A stretch of DNA of 64,000 nt from Methanobacteriota archaeon (GCA_023399215.1 JAEWQJ010000038.1:77078-141077), one strand, 5' to 3'; positions 45,023-54,491 are shown, counted from the stretch's first letter. Translations and numbers: made by a program. Notes: a model not told the origin generated them from the letters alone.

Positions 45023-46207
45023 ATGAAGATTAGTTTCAAAAGACATTTACTGCCCACCTTGTTCCTGATAATCCTCTCAATTTTTATTTCAGGTTGCGCA
45101 GAAGAGTCCAGTGCCGAAGAAGTTTCATCTAACACTCAACCCAGTGCTGAAGAAATTGTGTCTAACATGCAGATGGAAATAGACAGTCTCGAAGACTATT
45201 CTTTTACTATGTATGTAAGTTCAACTTCAAGGTGGCAGAACCCAGAAGTGCATGAAATTATATGGAAAAAACCCGATCTAATGAAAACGAGTATTTTAAA
45301 CCCGAATAAAGATACGAAAGTAATTATGGCATCTGATGGAGATTTCCAATGGATCTATAATTCTGAATCCAAGACTGTTTTCAAAACGGAGATTTCTGAT
45401 GATTTTAATGATTTGAAACTCTTCGAACCTAATGTTTACGCTGAATTTGTAAATGGGATTATTCTTAATGGGAAGCTACCTTCCCTCCTCAGGGCCGAGA
45501 ACATCGATGGGAAAAACGTATATGTACTTGAGCTTACCCCTTCCGAGAAAAACGAATCGCTCCAATGGAAATCAAAAATCTGGGTTGACGGAGAAAACTG
45601 GATGCTCATCAGGTGTGAACTATATGACAATGAAGGAAATCCTTATATTGAGATAGAAATCCGGGATGTGAAATTGAACACTGGAATTCCAGACTCTGAA
45701 TTTGAATTTAAAGTTCCAGATGGCGCCCAGGTAAAAGTACTTGGACTTGAAGACTTCAAAAGTGAACCTCAAAAAATGACACTTGAAGAGGCAAAAGAGC
45801 TTATTGATTTTAAAATACTCACTCCTGAATATCTCCCGGAAGGATACGAATTTAATTATTCAATGGTCTCTTCCAGTATGGATACACCTTATCTAACTTT
45901 TGTACATAGTGGTTTCAGCGTTTTTGCAGGGCAGCATTACGAAAAAATCACTCTCGTATATACAAAAGGAGATAATGAAATACGTATCATCGAAGGCATT
46001 TCTGAAAAAGGTTTACCTGAAACTCAGAATTTTGGAAGTGAAGGAGAAAATATTCTGGTCAATAACATGAAAGGTATGATCTCTCCAATATTTGGTGGAA
46101 ATATAAAAGCTCTGACCTGGCAAGATGAAGAGCTTGAAGTCACTATCATCTCCTCTCTCGATAAGGCAGAACTACTTAATATAGCAGAATCTTTTCCTGA
46201 AGCTTAA
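45023..46207 (+). CDS. LolA-like outer lipoprotein with C-terminal DUF4367-like domain
   Basis: A 394-residue lipoprotein. The lipobox is FISGC near residue 21. Residues 40-235 resemble the LolA/outer-membrane-lipoprotein-carrier fold (SAEEIVSNMQ, EIIWKKPDLMKT, IWVDGENWMLIRCELYD, FEFKVPDGAQV). Residues 255-394 form a second domain (TPEYLPEGYEFNYSM, GSEGENILVNN) like DUF4367. It should be anchored on the outer face of the membrane; the ligand is unknown. Confidence 0.8.
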   Translation: MKISFKRHLLPTLFLIILSIFISGCAEESSAEEVSSNTQPSAEEIVSNMQMEIDSLEDYSFTMYVSSTSRWQNPEVHEIIWKKPDLMKTSILNPNKDTKVIMASDGDFQWIYNSESKTVFKTEISDDFNDLKLFEPNVYAEFVNGIILNGKLPSLLRAENIDGKNVYVLELTPSEKNESLQWKSKIWVDGENWMLIRCELYDNEGNPYIEIEIRDVKLNTGIPDSEFEFKVPDGAQVKVLGLEDFKSEPQKMTLEEAKELIDFKILTPEYLPEGYEFNYSMVSSSMDTPYLTFVHSGFSVFAGQHYEKITLVYTKGDNEIRIIEGISEKGLPETQNFGSEGENILVNNMKGMISPIFGGNIKALTWQDEELEVTIISSLDKAELLNIAESFPEA

Positions 46208-46484
46208 TGAGCTTTCAAAAAAGAATGAATAAAGGTAAGGCTACAAACTTAGCCTTCCAGTTTTTCTCAAGTTTATTTTCTGAAAATGTATTTTTCTGCC
46301 AAGGTATGGATGACTAGATTAGCTGCCCAAGTTTCCAAATTATTTTAGGGAGAAGTCGAAGTGAAGAACTGTAAATTCAAAGATTTAACAGTTTTTAAAG
46401 CGGGAAACAACGCTAACAGCAGCTATGGTTGCATATATTATTTCTGCGCAAAACTTATAATAAGTTAATGAAAAGTAATTTATA

Positions 46485-46582
46485 GAGTTCGAATTTCTCA
46501 GAATGACCATTTGAACTCCACATTGCACGGAGGCAGGAACATACTGGTTTTAATGGTACTTAAAAATTCTATTCTTGCCTCC
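46485..46582 (+). promoter_or_regulatory. Two-hairpin leader element, copy C
   Basis: The first stem pairs GAGTTCGAAT (46485-46494) with ATTTGAACTC (46509-46518), ten pairs with one G-U. The second is an 11-bp stem GGAGGCAGGAA (46529-46539) with TTCTTGCCTCC (46572-46582). The ATG of the metallopeptidase pseudogene lies 26 bases further on. Confidence 0.65.
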
Positions 46583-46607
46583 TGGAAAATGAACAGAAGT
46601 AATCTAC

Positions 46608-47197
46608 ATGATAGCAAAGAAATTTGGAATAGGAACATTGTTTTTGGCAATGCTTAGTACGCTCAGGTTCTTAGAATCCTAACGAAATAAACGACAGAAT
46701 ATACGTGCATGTCTATCCAGCAATTGATAGTTTTCATGAACCAAGTCAAAACTATTATCAAGACACGATAGATGGAATTAATAGATTCGAGAACTTTGGA
46801 ATAAATGTATATGATGTATGGCATTATGGTAGTTGGGATGCAAGTGACGGAGTCCCTGCAGAGAATGCATCAAGTATTCTTGATGGTCTAATTGGGTGAT
46901 TGTTCATATATCAGAGATAGTGACAATGCCATTGTTCTTGGATGGGTAGATTTTCTTGATCATAATGGAATGGCGTACAGAAACGGGCCATACAGTCTTT
47001 GTGCAGTTAAAGCACTAGGTGTTGACTGGCCTCATGACAGTATAGTTCAGCATGAAGTCTCTCATAATTTTGATGCCGACGATCAAAATTCCGTACTGCA
47101 CCCAGAATGCATAATGAATTATCTTTATGCTCAACAGGGTACGAACATCTGGTGTACTTCCTGTCGGAACACTGTTGATTATGGAATAGATCACTGA
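46608..47197 (+). pseudogene. Secreted metzincin-like metallopeptidase gene with two frameshifts
   Basis: ATG 46608 opens a signal peptide (MIAKKFGIGTLFLAMLST) but its frame stops at about 46680. The mature part begins in another frame (NDRIYVHVYPAIDSF) and stops near 46899, where one extra G in GGG breaks it. It resumes as DCSYIRDSDN and runs to 47197. The zinc site HEVSHNFDADD near 47052 and a downstream CIMNYLY Met-turn are metzincin-like, with Asp as the probable third ligand. It lies behind leader copy C. Confidence 0.7.
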
Positions 47198-47228
47198 TAA
47201 GCACAGATAAAATATGTTGGGTGGAAAC

Positions 47229-47636
47229 ATGAAAGAAGCCAATCAAAAACTTCGATATATAGGAATAACTCTTCTGATTTTGATAGGTTTTTTTATAATC
47301 CTACCGTATATTTTCATGGGTCCACCGACATCCTTTTTTTCTGTTTATAATGGAGACGAAACTAGTCACATAGTAACTATCGAAATTATTGATTCGAATA
47401 ATAAATCAATATTTGAAAATACCTATGAATTATCTCCTCAAGAGAAAATAATAGAATCTAAAGGTTTATGGTTGTTATTTAAGATGTCTTTACCGTTGCA
47501 TAAAGAGAATTATACTATTAAAACAACTTTAGAGAATAACGTAAGCAAGGAAACAAGCATGTCTTTGAATCCTTGGACTGCATTATTTATCTCAATAATA
47601 GATTCATCTACTTTCATTGATGCAAGCCAAGTTTAA
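47229..47636 (+). CDS. Small membrane-anchored protein of unknown function
   Basis: A 135-residue protein with one N-terminal membrane helix (YIGITLLILIGFFIILPYIF, about residues 11-30) and a beta-rich outer domain with several NxS/T sites. ATG 47229 follows GGGTGG by 4 bases, so it is preferred to an in-frame start at 47214. It follows the metallopeptidase pseudogene by 31 bases and may have been co-transcribed with it. Confidence 0.6.
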   Translation: MKEANQKLRYIGITLLILIGFFIILPYIFMGPPTSFFSVYNGDETSHIVTIEIIDSNNKSIFENTYELSPQEKIIESKGLWLLFKMSLPLHKENYTIKTTLENNVSKETSMSLNPWTALFISIIDSSTFIDASQV

Positions 47637-47824
47637 TAGAAGCATAAATATTGAGATTTTTAATAGTCATCATGCTTCTGTTTTCTTCTTACAATTCACA
47701 GTTTTTGAAAAAATGAGTGAACTACAAAATCATTTAAATTTTTATACACTTTCAGTTGGATGAATGGTCACAAATTAGTTATAAGATACATCTATGAAAA
47801 AATGAACATTAAAAATAGTGGTTG

Positions 47825-47913
47825 GTGAAGCTCAAGTTCTCTCTGACTTCACATTGCCCGGAGGCGGAAAAGTTTGTTTTAGCATACTCAAAACTTTCTT
47901 GTTTCTGCCTTTG
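47825..47913 (+). promoter_or_regulatory. Two-hairpin leader element, copy D (orphan)
   Basis: The first stem is shortened to GTGAAG/CTTCAC (47825-47830 and 47847-47852). The second is a 12-bp stem with G-U pairs between CGGAGGCGGAAA (47859-47870) and TTTCTGCCTTTG (47902-47913). No gene follows, since the region runs into the end of the glutamate synthase operon, so its gene has been lost. Confidence 0.6.
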
Positions 47914-47935
47914 AGAAATATGAAAAGAGAAAATA

Positions 47936-47952
47936 GATGGAGTCAAACTCCA
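47936..47952 (-). terminator. Hairpin after the glutamate synthase operon
   Basis: ATGGAGT pairs with ACTCCAT over a 3-base loop, 33 bases past the last stop of the minus-strand operon, followed on that strand by CTATTTTCTCTTTTC. It fits a terminator. Confidence 0.5.
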
Positions 47953-47984
47953 TCAAAATCTGCTTTGAAGTAATTATTTCGCTT

Positions 47985-49019
47985 TCATTCCGGTTTTCTT
48001 GCAAGCTTCTTCTTTGCAAGTTTTTCAATTATCCCGGTATCGACTTTCCCACCTGTACTCAGTTTCTTGTTAGCAACTGCGCTTTCAAGAATGTGCTGTC
48101 CTACAATAGTACGGACAACAAGAGTGGTATAGCCGTCAGGGCTTCCAACTGAGCCGGCTGAAATATCAGCTTTGAGAGCGGTAAAGTCCGTACAGACACT
48201 GCAGCCTGGGCGGGTAGTATCCTCAAGTTCGGTAAGTGGAATTACATACTGCGTACCGTCATCGAGGGTGATTTCGAGCTTGCCCTTAACATCAATGCGG
48301 CAAACCTTCATGGGTTCGAGGGCATACTCGCTTTTCAGCTTGCCTGCAATAAGTTTTTCGTAGTCGAAACTTTCCGTGCAGAAAAGCCCCATGACAAAAC
48401 GAATGGACTTTTTGTATGGGCCCACAAGCTGGTGATCGGTTTCAAGCATTTTACGAACTGCTTGAACTACACAGGGAACTCCGACGACTGCGATGTTCCT
48501 GTACTTCCTGTTTACAACCGCTTCCTTAAGAGAGGAAACAAGAGGAACCCACCAGTTGTAACGGCTCCCTGCCTGACCAACAAGGGCTTCACTCTTAGTT
48601 ATTACCATTGAGTGAGGCTTGAGAGTCCAGGGATCTTCCGTAACCGTAACTACAGCATCTACAAGGCCTGTATCCAGAGCGTTTGCAAGAATTGCTGTTA
48701 CTGCTCCTCCACTCTGCTTTTTCGGAACATCAAACTCGGCTTTTCCAGCAGTAATTTCAAGATAGTCTCCAAGCAAGCTCGAGGGCTGTTCTTCGAGTCT
48801 CGGACAAACCTCGTAACAGGCTCCGCAGGGAACATCGTCAACAGCAGCTTTGCAGTAGTTATTGCTCTTTGGATGTGTAGAATCCCCGCCTATTTCGAAG
48901 TATAGAGCATCAGCAGGGCAGACTGCAATGCAGGCCCCGCAGCCTGAGCAAAGGCCTTCGTCCCAGACTTTCGACTTAAGGTCAAGGTAACTTTTGCTAA
49001 TTGGTTTCTGTTCTGCCAT
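47985..49019 (-). CDS. FrhB/FdhB-like F420-type Fe-S flavoprotein subunit of glutamate synthase
   Basis: A 344-residue protein with two N-terminal cluster motifs, CSGCGACIAVCP near residue 24 and CGACYEVCP near 66. These are followed by an FrhB-type domain (KKQSGGAVTAIL, VGVPCVVQAVRKM, GLFCTESFDYEKL, CSVCTDFTALKADIS). This family binds flavin and coenzyme F420. It is the last gene of the glutamate synthase operon, 6 bases after the GXGXG subunit, so it probably feeds electrons from F420H2 to the enzyme. The electron donor is inferred. Confidence 0.85.
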   Translation of the reverse strand: MAEQKPISKSYLDLKSKVWDEGLCSGCGACIAVCPADALYFEIGGDSTHPKSNNYCKAAVDDVPCGACYEVCPRLEEQPSSLLGDYLEITAGKAEFDVPKKQSGGAVTAILANALDTGLVDAVVTVTEDPWTLKPHSMVITKSEALVGQAGSRYNWWVPLVSSLKEAVVNRKYRNIAVVGVPCVVQAVRKMLETDHQLVGPYKKSIRFVMGLFCTESFDYEKLIAGKLKSEYALEPMKVCRIDVKGKLEITLDDGTQYVIPLTELEDTTRPGCSVCTDFTALKADISAGSVGSPDGYTTLVVRTIVGQHILESAVANKKLSTGGKVDTGIIEKLAKKKLARKPE

Positions 49020-49025
49020 TTCTGA

Positions 49026-49769
49026 TCACTCCCATACATATTTGCTTGCGAAAGGACGGCTGCTTGCAGGTCCGATCCTTGTGTAGTTGGTGTCCAGGAA
49101 CTCTGCGGGATCATATCCGAACTGCTCGCAGAAATTCTTTATAGTCGGGGCAATGCGTTCAAGATCACTTTCGGTAAACTTGAATTTCTTGGCTCCTGTT
49201 CCAAGCAGGTAATCATCTACTTCCCCACGGATAATAATTTCTCCACCATGGATTCCGCTTCCGATACCCCTGTCGGTCATGGCTTTATCCTTGCCAATAC
49301 CAAGCACAAGTACCAGTCCACCTGCCATATATTCACCGAGGAAGGAATGGGCTGTGCCGCCTACAACAAGTATAGGTCTGGCTTCCACTTCATATTGTTT
49401 CATGTGGATGCCGCCACGGTAGCCAATATTATTCTTTATGAAGACTTTTCCTCCCCGCATACTGTGGGCAACTGCATCTCCTGCACTTCCGTGAATCACA
49501 AGCATTCCTTTATCCATTGTGTTTCCCGGAGCATGTTCGGCATTTCCATGTACAATACAGGTCGGCCCACTCATGAATATTCCCAGATCTCCTCCGGGAA
49601 CCCCATTGACTATGATGCGGACATTGCCTCTAAGCCCATCACCTATAAAGCGCTGCCCGAGTATATTGTCGAGTATGATTTCCTCTGCTCCATCCGCAAC
49701 CGCAGCCCTGATTTTCTGGTTTAATGGGGTGTAGTGCATACCTCTGGCATCAATTTTTACCGTCTTCAT
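49026..49769 (-). CDS. Glutamate synthase GXGXG (alpha C-terminal) subunit
   Basis: A 247-residue protein formed by the right-handed beta-helix domain at the C-terminus of bacterial GltB. It has the repeated Gly pattern GSAGDAVAHSMRGGKVFIKNNIGYRGGIHM and further glycine turns. This domain is structural in glutamate synthase. In archaea it is a separate gene, as here, between the FMN and FrhB-like subunits. Confidence 0.9.
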   Translation of the reverse strand: MKTVKIDARGMHYTPLNQKIRAAVADGAEEIILDNILGQRFIGDGLRGNVRIIVNGVPGGDLGIFMSGPTCIVHGNAEHAPGNTMDKGMLVIHGSAGDAVAHSMRGGKVFIKNNIGYRGGIHMKQYEVEARPILVVGGTAHSFLGEYMAGGLVLVLGIGKDKAMTDRGIGSGIHGGEIIIRGEVDDYLLGTGAKKFKFTESDLERIAPTIKNFCEQFGYDPAEFLDTNYTRIGPASSRPFASKYVWE

Positions 49770-49774
49770 TTCAA

Positions 49775-51286
49775 TCAGGCTCCTGCTGGCAATACATCAA
49801 GGATTTTAAGCATTTCTTCGTCCAGCATATACCCACGCAGACGGTCTCTATTGCCACGCAGGCTTTCTATACTGTTGATTCCTGCAGCACCCATAAGTTC
49901 ACTGAGTTCGTAAGTCCAACCTTTAATAAGATTTGAGACCTGAACTGCTCCGATCTCAGGATCAAGCCTGCTCACAAGATCTGGACGCTGGGTAGCAATA
50001 CCCCAGGGGCAAAGGTTTCTATAACAATTGCCGCAGACCCTACAGCCCAGAGCGACAAGAGCAGCAGTCCCGATATTAACAGCATCTGCTCCGAGAGCAA
50101 TCGACTTGGCAAGGTCTGCACTGGTCCTTATCCCACCACTTGCAATAATTGAGATCTCGTTTCTTACACCCTGTTCTCTGAGTTTCTGATCAACGCTTGC
50201 AATTGCAACTTCAATCGGAATTCCCACATTGTCCCTGAAGACCTTGGGAGCTGCACCAGTCCCACCACGGAATCCATCAATCACTACCGCATCTGCAGAA
50301 GAGCGGGCAATACCAGCAGCAATTGGAGCCACGTTATGCACAGCTGCAATCTTAACGAAGACAGGTTTCTTCCATTCAGTCGCTTCTTTCAGACTTCTAA
50401 TGAGTTGAACAAGGTCTTCAATACTGTAAATATCATGATGAGGTGCTGGACTAATCGCATCACTGCCAACAGGGATCATGCGAGCCTTTGAGACTTCTTC
50501 GCTTACTTTCTCTCCAGGTAGATGTCCACCTATGCCCGGTTTTGCTCCCTGACCAATCTTGATCTCAATGGCAGCGCCTCTTTCAAGATAATCAATGTTT
50601 ACACCGAAACGACCTGATGCAACCTGGACAATCATGTGGTCCTGGTAAGGGTAGAGATCTTTGTGCAATCCTCCCTCTCCGGTTCCCATATAAGTTCCGA
50701 GCTCTGTAACGGCCTTTGCCATACTGAGTTGAGCGTTAAGGCTAATAGCTCCAAAACTCATGTGGCCAATCATGATAGGGGTATTAAGCTTAAGATTTGG
50801 AGCAAGCTTTGTTTCGAGCTCTACGTCACCACTTTCAGTCTTTCTGAAGTTGAGCTTGGATGGCTTCTTTCCAATGTAAGTCCTGAGTTCCATTGGTTCT
50901 CTCAGGGGGTCAATGCTCGGGTTTGTAACCTGGCAGGCGTCAAGGAGAAGGCGGTCATAGACAACTGGCAAATCCCTTGCGTTTCCCATTCCTGAAAGGA
51001 TAATCTTTCCACTACGAGCCTGTTTAATAATATCCTCTCTGACTTCTCTTGTCCAGAGAGGGTGGCTGCGGTAGTCTATAGGTTTCTCTGTAAGCGTGAT
51101 TGCATCCCTTGGACACATGGCAACACAGCGAAGGCAACCTGTACATTTCCTGGATTCGATCAGGATTTTGTCGCCTTCTCGCCTGTACACGCCATAGGAA
51201 CAGTTTTCAATACAGCGCCCGCAGTCCATGCATTGGTCGCGGTCAATACTGACCTTAAATTTTGGGGGCACACTTCCGAGAGTCAT
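49775..51286 (-). CDS. Glutamate synthase FMN-binding synthase subunit with ferredoxin domain
   Basis: A 503-residue protein. The N-terminus carries two 4Fe-4S motifs (CMDCGRCIENC and CTGCLRCVAMCP, residues about 18-60). The synthase barrel follows with GHMSFGAISLNAQLSMAKA, GQGAKPGIGGHLPG, DGFRGGTGAAP and a C-terminal cluster motif CRVCGNCYRNLCPWGIATQ. It makes glutamate from 2-oxoglutarate and channelled ammonia. It overlaps the amidotransferase gene by 4 bases. Confidence 0.94.
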   Translation of the reverse strand: MTLGSVPPKFKVSIDRDQCMDCGRCIENCSYGVYRREGDKILIESRKCTGCLRCVAMCPRDAITLTEKPIDYRSHPLWTREVREDIIKQARSGKIILSGMGNARDLPVVYDRLLLDACQVTNPSIDPLREPMELRTYIGKKPSKLNFRKTESGDVELETKLAPNLKLNTPIMIGHMSFGAISLNAQLSMAKAVTELGTYMGTGEGGLHKDLYPYQDHMIVQVASGRFGVNIDYLERGAAIEIKIGQGAKPGIGGHLPGEKVSEEVSKARMIPVGSDAISPAPHHDIYSIEDLVQLIRSLKEATEWKKPVFVKIAAVHNVAPIAAGIARSSADAVVIDGFRGGTGAAPKVFRDNVGIPIEVAIASVDQKLREQGVRNEISIIASGGIRTSADLAKSIALGADAVNIGTAALVALGCRVCGNCYRNLCPWGIATQRPDLVSRLDPEIGAVQVSNLIKGWTYELSELMGAAGINSIESLRGNRDRLRGYMLDEEMLKILDVLPAGA

Positions 51287-52335
51287 TCAATAAACCTCCC
51301 TACAATTGGTTCTCCTGCCCTGGGAGTGTATACATTCTTAACTTCGGGGTCAAGTGCTCTTATTGCAGCTTCTTCGCTGGATATGTAAAGCCGGTTTCCA
51401 TTCTCACCAACTACGAGAGGACGCAGTTTAATCCTGTCAGTAAAACCAACAATACCATTTTCTGTCCCGACTACGATTGCAAAAGGTCCATTCATGAGGG
51501 CAGACCCATATGTAAGGCGAACTGCTTTGTTCAACTCTGCTTCTTTCTCAGGCATCCGGTCAATATCGTCCCAGAAAGGAGGGGCAAGAGCCTTGACAAC
51601 CATCTCAGACGAAAGACCATGCTGTCTTCCAAGCAGGTCAAACAGATAGGCTACAACCTCGGTATCAGTAAACAGAGAGCACTTGTATCCGTATCCTTCG
51701 ACATAACGCTGGTTTGTGCCATATGAGGTAATTTCTCCGTTATGTACTACTGACCAGTTAAGCAGGTTGAAAGGATGAGCGCCTCCCCACCAGCCTGGAG
51801 AGTTTGTGGGATAACGGTTGTGGCCAAGCCATATGTATCCCTTGTAATCTTCAATTCTGTAAAAGTTTGCCACATCCTCAGGCCAGCCGGAAGCTTTGAA
51901 GACTCCCATATTTTTCCCGGAGGAAAAGATTGTAGCTCCTTTTACATTGGCATTTACTTCCATGACTATGTAAGTGACAACATCATTTTCAGAAGCCATT
52001 TTCCCTGCCATCAGGTCTTCTGAGGGCTTAAAGAAGTATCTCCATGGGGTGTGTACCTTCTTTATGCCCGGCTGAGGGGTGGTAGGGATTTCTTCCTGGT
52101 GAACAATTTTTCCCCATTGTTCGAGGAGCTCATCTACCTTCTTTTTTGATTCACCTAGATTGTCAAAGAAAACATGAAGAGCATAGTAGTCTGCATACTC
52201 CGGATAAATTCCATATGCAGCATAGCCTGCCCCATCTCCACTACCTCTTTCATTCATGAGGCTGAGGGCGGCTTTTATGCTCGACCCGTCCATTCTGGAC
52301 TTTGTTCGGTCTATAAAGCCTATTATTCCACACAT
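51283..52335 (-). CDS. Glutamate synthase glutaminase (class II amidotransferase) subunit
   Basis: A 350-residue Ntn-type glutaminase. ATG 52335 is chosen so that Cys2 (MCGIIGF) is the N-terminal nucleophile after Met removal, and GTGATC, complementary to the 16S rRNA end, lies 3 bases upstream. GHNRYPTNSPG near residue 170, VVHNGEITSYG and FTDTEVVAYL are typical. First gene of the four-gene operon. Confidence 0.93.
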   Translation of the reverse strand: MCGIIGFIDRTKSRMDGSSIKAALSLMNERGSGDGAGYAAYGIYPEYADYYALHVFFDNLGESKKKVDELLEQWGKIVHQEEIPTTPQPGIKKVHTPWRYFFKPSEDLMAGKMASENDVVTYIVMEVNANVKGATIFSSGKNMGVFKASGWPEDVANFYRIEDYKGYIWLGHNRYPTNSPGWWGGAHPFNLLNWSVVHNGEITSYGTNQRYVEGYGYKCSLFTDTEVVAYLFDLLGRQHGLSSEMVVKALAPPFWDDIDRMPEKEAELNKAVRLTYGSALMNGPFAIVVGTENGIVGFTDRIKLRPLVVGENGNRLYISSEEAAIRALDPEVKNVYTPRAGEPIVGRFIE

Positions 52336-53119
52336 TTTGATCACTCTAAAAATGGATAGGAATGAATGTAATGCATATACGTTAATAATTTTCTGGATTA
52401 TTTCCGTGGCTCATTTTTGAGAATTAGTTCAAAAAACTTGCCAGCTGAAAAACTGGATTTAGGGGTAACTTTTTATCAATTTCCATAATTTATGGATTTT
52501 TAACTAAGTTTGTTTATGTAATAATTAATGTGAGTATATAGCAACGCTTCCACATATGGTTCTACTTTATTTCATACATCGAGAGGGTCACCACTAAGGG
52601 AAGTAAGTAATTTAGTACCTATTTGACGATATATATATTTTTCTTTTTCTGGTTAAAAGTTTTTGAGGTAATGCTGCAAAGCACAACGGTTTAACCGTTT
52701 AATTTTTTCGTTTGCACTTTTATTTAAGAACCCTCTGCATTTTTATCATAGAATATTCCTATTTAACAGACTCCCCACTGTCACCTTTAGGGACTTCTGT
52801 GCCGTTTGCTTGTAGAGCATATCTGATTTAATTTCTCTAAAAAAAGTAGTGCTCTTGAATATTAGGTTTTTCAGAAGGGAAGCATTTTTATATCAATATT
52901 TAGTTCAGGTTTTAGTTTTGAAAAATATTAAAAAACTTTCAATACCCGGACCAGTAAATTCAATGAAAACTATTTTATTAATTTGAGGAGTTAATTTATA
53001 AAATGAGAACACACTTCCCGTAAGGAGTGTGTATCTTAAAACAAACTTTTAATTCTGCCACAATTTTTTCACAGTAAAGTTATTCAGTATCCATATGTGT
53101 TTTAGGATTTCTGGTATGT
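52336..53119. other. Gap between glnA and the glutamate synthase operon, with a hairpin
   Basis: No gene. A 9-bp hairpin at 53009-53032 (ACACACTTC with GGAGTGTGT) lies about 90 bases past the glnA stop and may end its transcript. A second GGTA-N6-TACC dyad was not found near the glutamate synthase start. Confidence 0.45.
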
Positions 53120-54463
53120 TTACAGCATATGCAAATATTTTTCAAGTTCCCAGGGGTGAACATTTGCTTTGTATTCATCCCATTCCATCTCTTTAGCACA
53201 GAGGTAATGATTGAAAACGTGTTCTCCTAGAACTTCTTTTACGAATTTGCTGCCTTTCATTTCATCAATTGCCCCTTTAAGGTCTGCAGGTAGGGAGCGA
53301 ATACCTTTTTCCTCTCGTTCTTTGTCCGTAAGGTGGAAAATGTTCGTGTTAGTCGGCTCTCCGGGATCGATCTTATTCTTTATACCATCAAGACCAGCTC
53401 TAAGCATCAGGGCAAAAGCAAGATACGGATTACACGATGGGTCTGGGCATCTTAGTTCAACTCTTGTTCCATTACCACGGGTTGCAGGAATGCGAATAAG
53501 GGAACTTCTGTTCTTTGCAGACCAGGTGAGATAAACCGGTGCCTCATATCCAGGCACGATCCTCTTATAGGAGTTAACAACCGGATTTGTAACAGCTGCG
53601 AATTCCTTGATGTGCTTTAACAAACCACCAATATAGTACATTGCTTCTTGAGAAAGCTGATCTGCACTATCTGGATCATAGAATACATTATTGTCTCCCT
53701 TGAAGAGAGATTGATTGGTATGCATGCCTGAGCCATTTACTCCAAAGAGAGGTTTTGGCATAAAGGTAGCATAATATCCTTTATGATATGCAATTGATTT
53801 TACCACATATTTGAAAGTTATAACATTGTCAGCAGTACTCAGCACATCACCGAATCTAAAGTCAATCTCATGCTGAGAAGGTGCGACTTCGTGATGAGAG
53901 GCTTCAATCTGGAAGCCCATACTTTCGAGAGTATAGTCAATATCTCTACGTACATCCTGTGCACGGTCGAGGGGAGAGAAATCGAAGTATCCTCCATGAT
54001 CCGTAAGTTCTGTGGTCGGATTTCCGTTTGCGTCAAGTTTGAAGAGGAAGAATTCCAGTTCAGGACCTACATTCATCGAGTACCCCATTTTTTTGGCTTC
54101 TTCAATTGCGCTCTTAAGAACATATCTGGGGTCTCCTTCAAACGGTTGACCATTAGGAAGATACACATCTCCAAGGATCCTGGCTACTGCGCCAGTTGTA
54201 GGTCTCCAGGGAAGGATTCTGAAAGTAGACGGGTCAAGCACAAGTTTCATGTCAGATTCTTCAATCTTTGTAAAGCCCTGGATCGAAGACCCGTCAAACA
54301 TTACACCGCTTTCGAAGGCTTCTTCTAACTGTTCAACAGGAATTGCCCAGCTTTTGATGATGCCAAGTGTATCCGTAAACTGGGTACGGATAAACTTTAC
54401 GTCTCTTTCTTTTACAGCCTCTAATACATCTTCTTTGGTCATACACTTCTTTATTTGCACCAT
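53120..54463 (-). CDS. glnA: Glutamine synthetase type I
   Basis: A 447-residue glutamine synthetase, length typical of the GSI-alpha form. It shows the beta-grasp start, FDGSSIQGF near residue 56, GPELEFFLF near 133, NGSGMHTNQSLF near 245 and RIPATRGNGTRVELR near 325. It makes glutamine from glutamate, ammonia and ATP. With the glutamate synthase operon on the same strand it completes the GS-GOGAT route. A dyad beside the TATA box suggests nitrogen control. Confidence 0.96.
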   Translation of the reverse strand: MVQIKKCMTKEDVLEAVKERDVKFIRTQFTDTLGIIKSWAIPVEQLEEAFESGVMFDGSSIQGFTKIEESDMKLVLDPSTFRILPWRPTTGAVARILGDVYLPNGQPFEGDPRYVLKSAIEEAKKMGYSMNVGPELEFFLFKLDANGNPTTELTDHGGYFDFSPLDRAQDVRRDIDYTLESMGFQIEASHHEVAPSQHEIDFRFGDVLSTADNVITFKYVVKSIAYHKGYYATFMPKPLFGVNGSGMHTNQSLFKGDNNVFYDPDSADQLSQEAMYYIGGLLKHIKEFAAVTNPVVNSYKRIVPGYEAPVYLTWSAKNRSSLIRIPATRGNGTRVELRCPDPSCNPYLAFALMLRAGLDGIKNKIDPGEPTNTNIFHLTDKEREEKGIRSLPADLKGAIDEMKGSKFVKEVLGEHVFNHYLCAKEMEWDEYKANVHPWELEKYLHML

Positions 54464-54491
54464 TTTGATTTCCCATCCTAACTAGGCATTA

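Noticed and set aside
52336..52420. Nitrogen operator before the glutamate synthase operon
   Set aside because: Neither GGTA-N6-TACC nor GGAA-N6-TTCC was found near the start.
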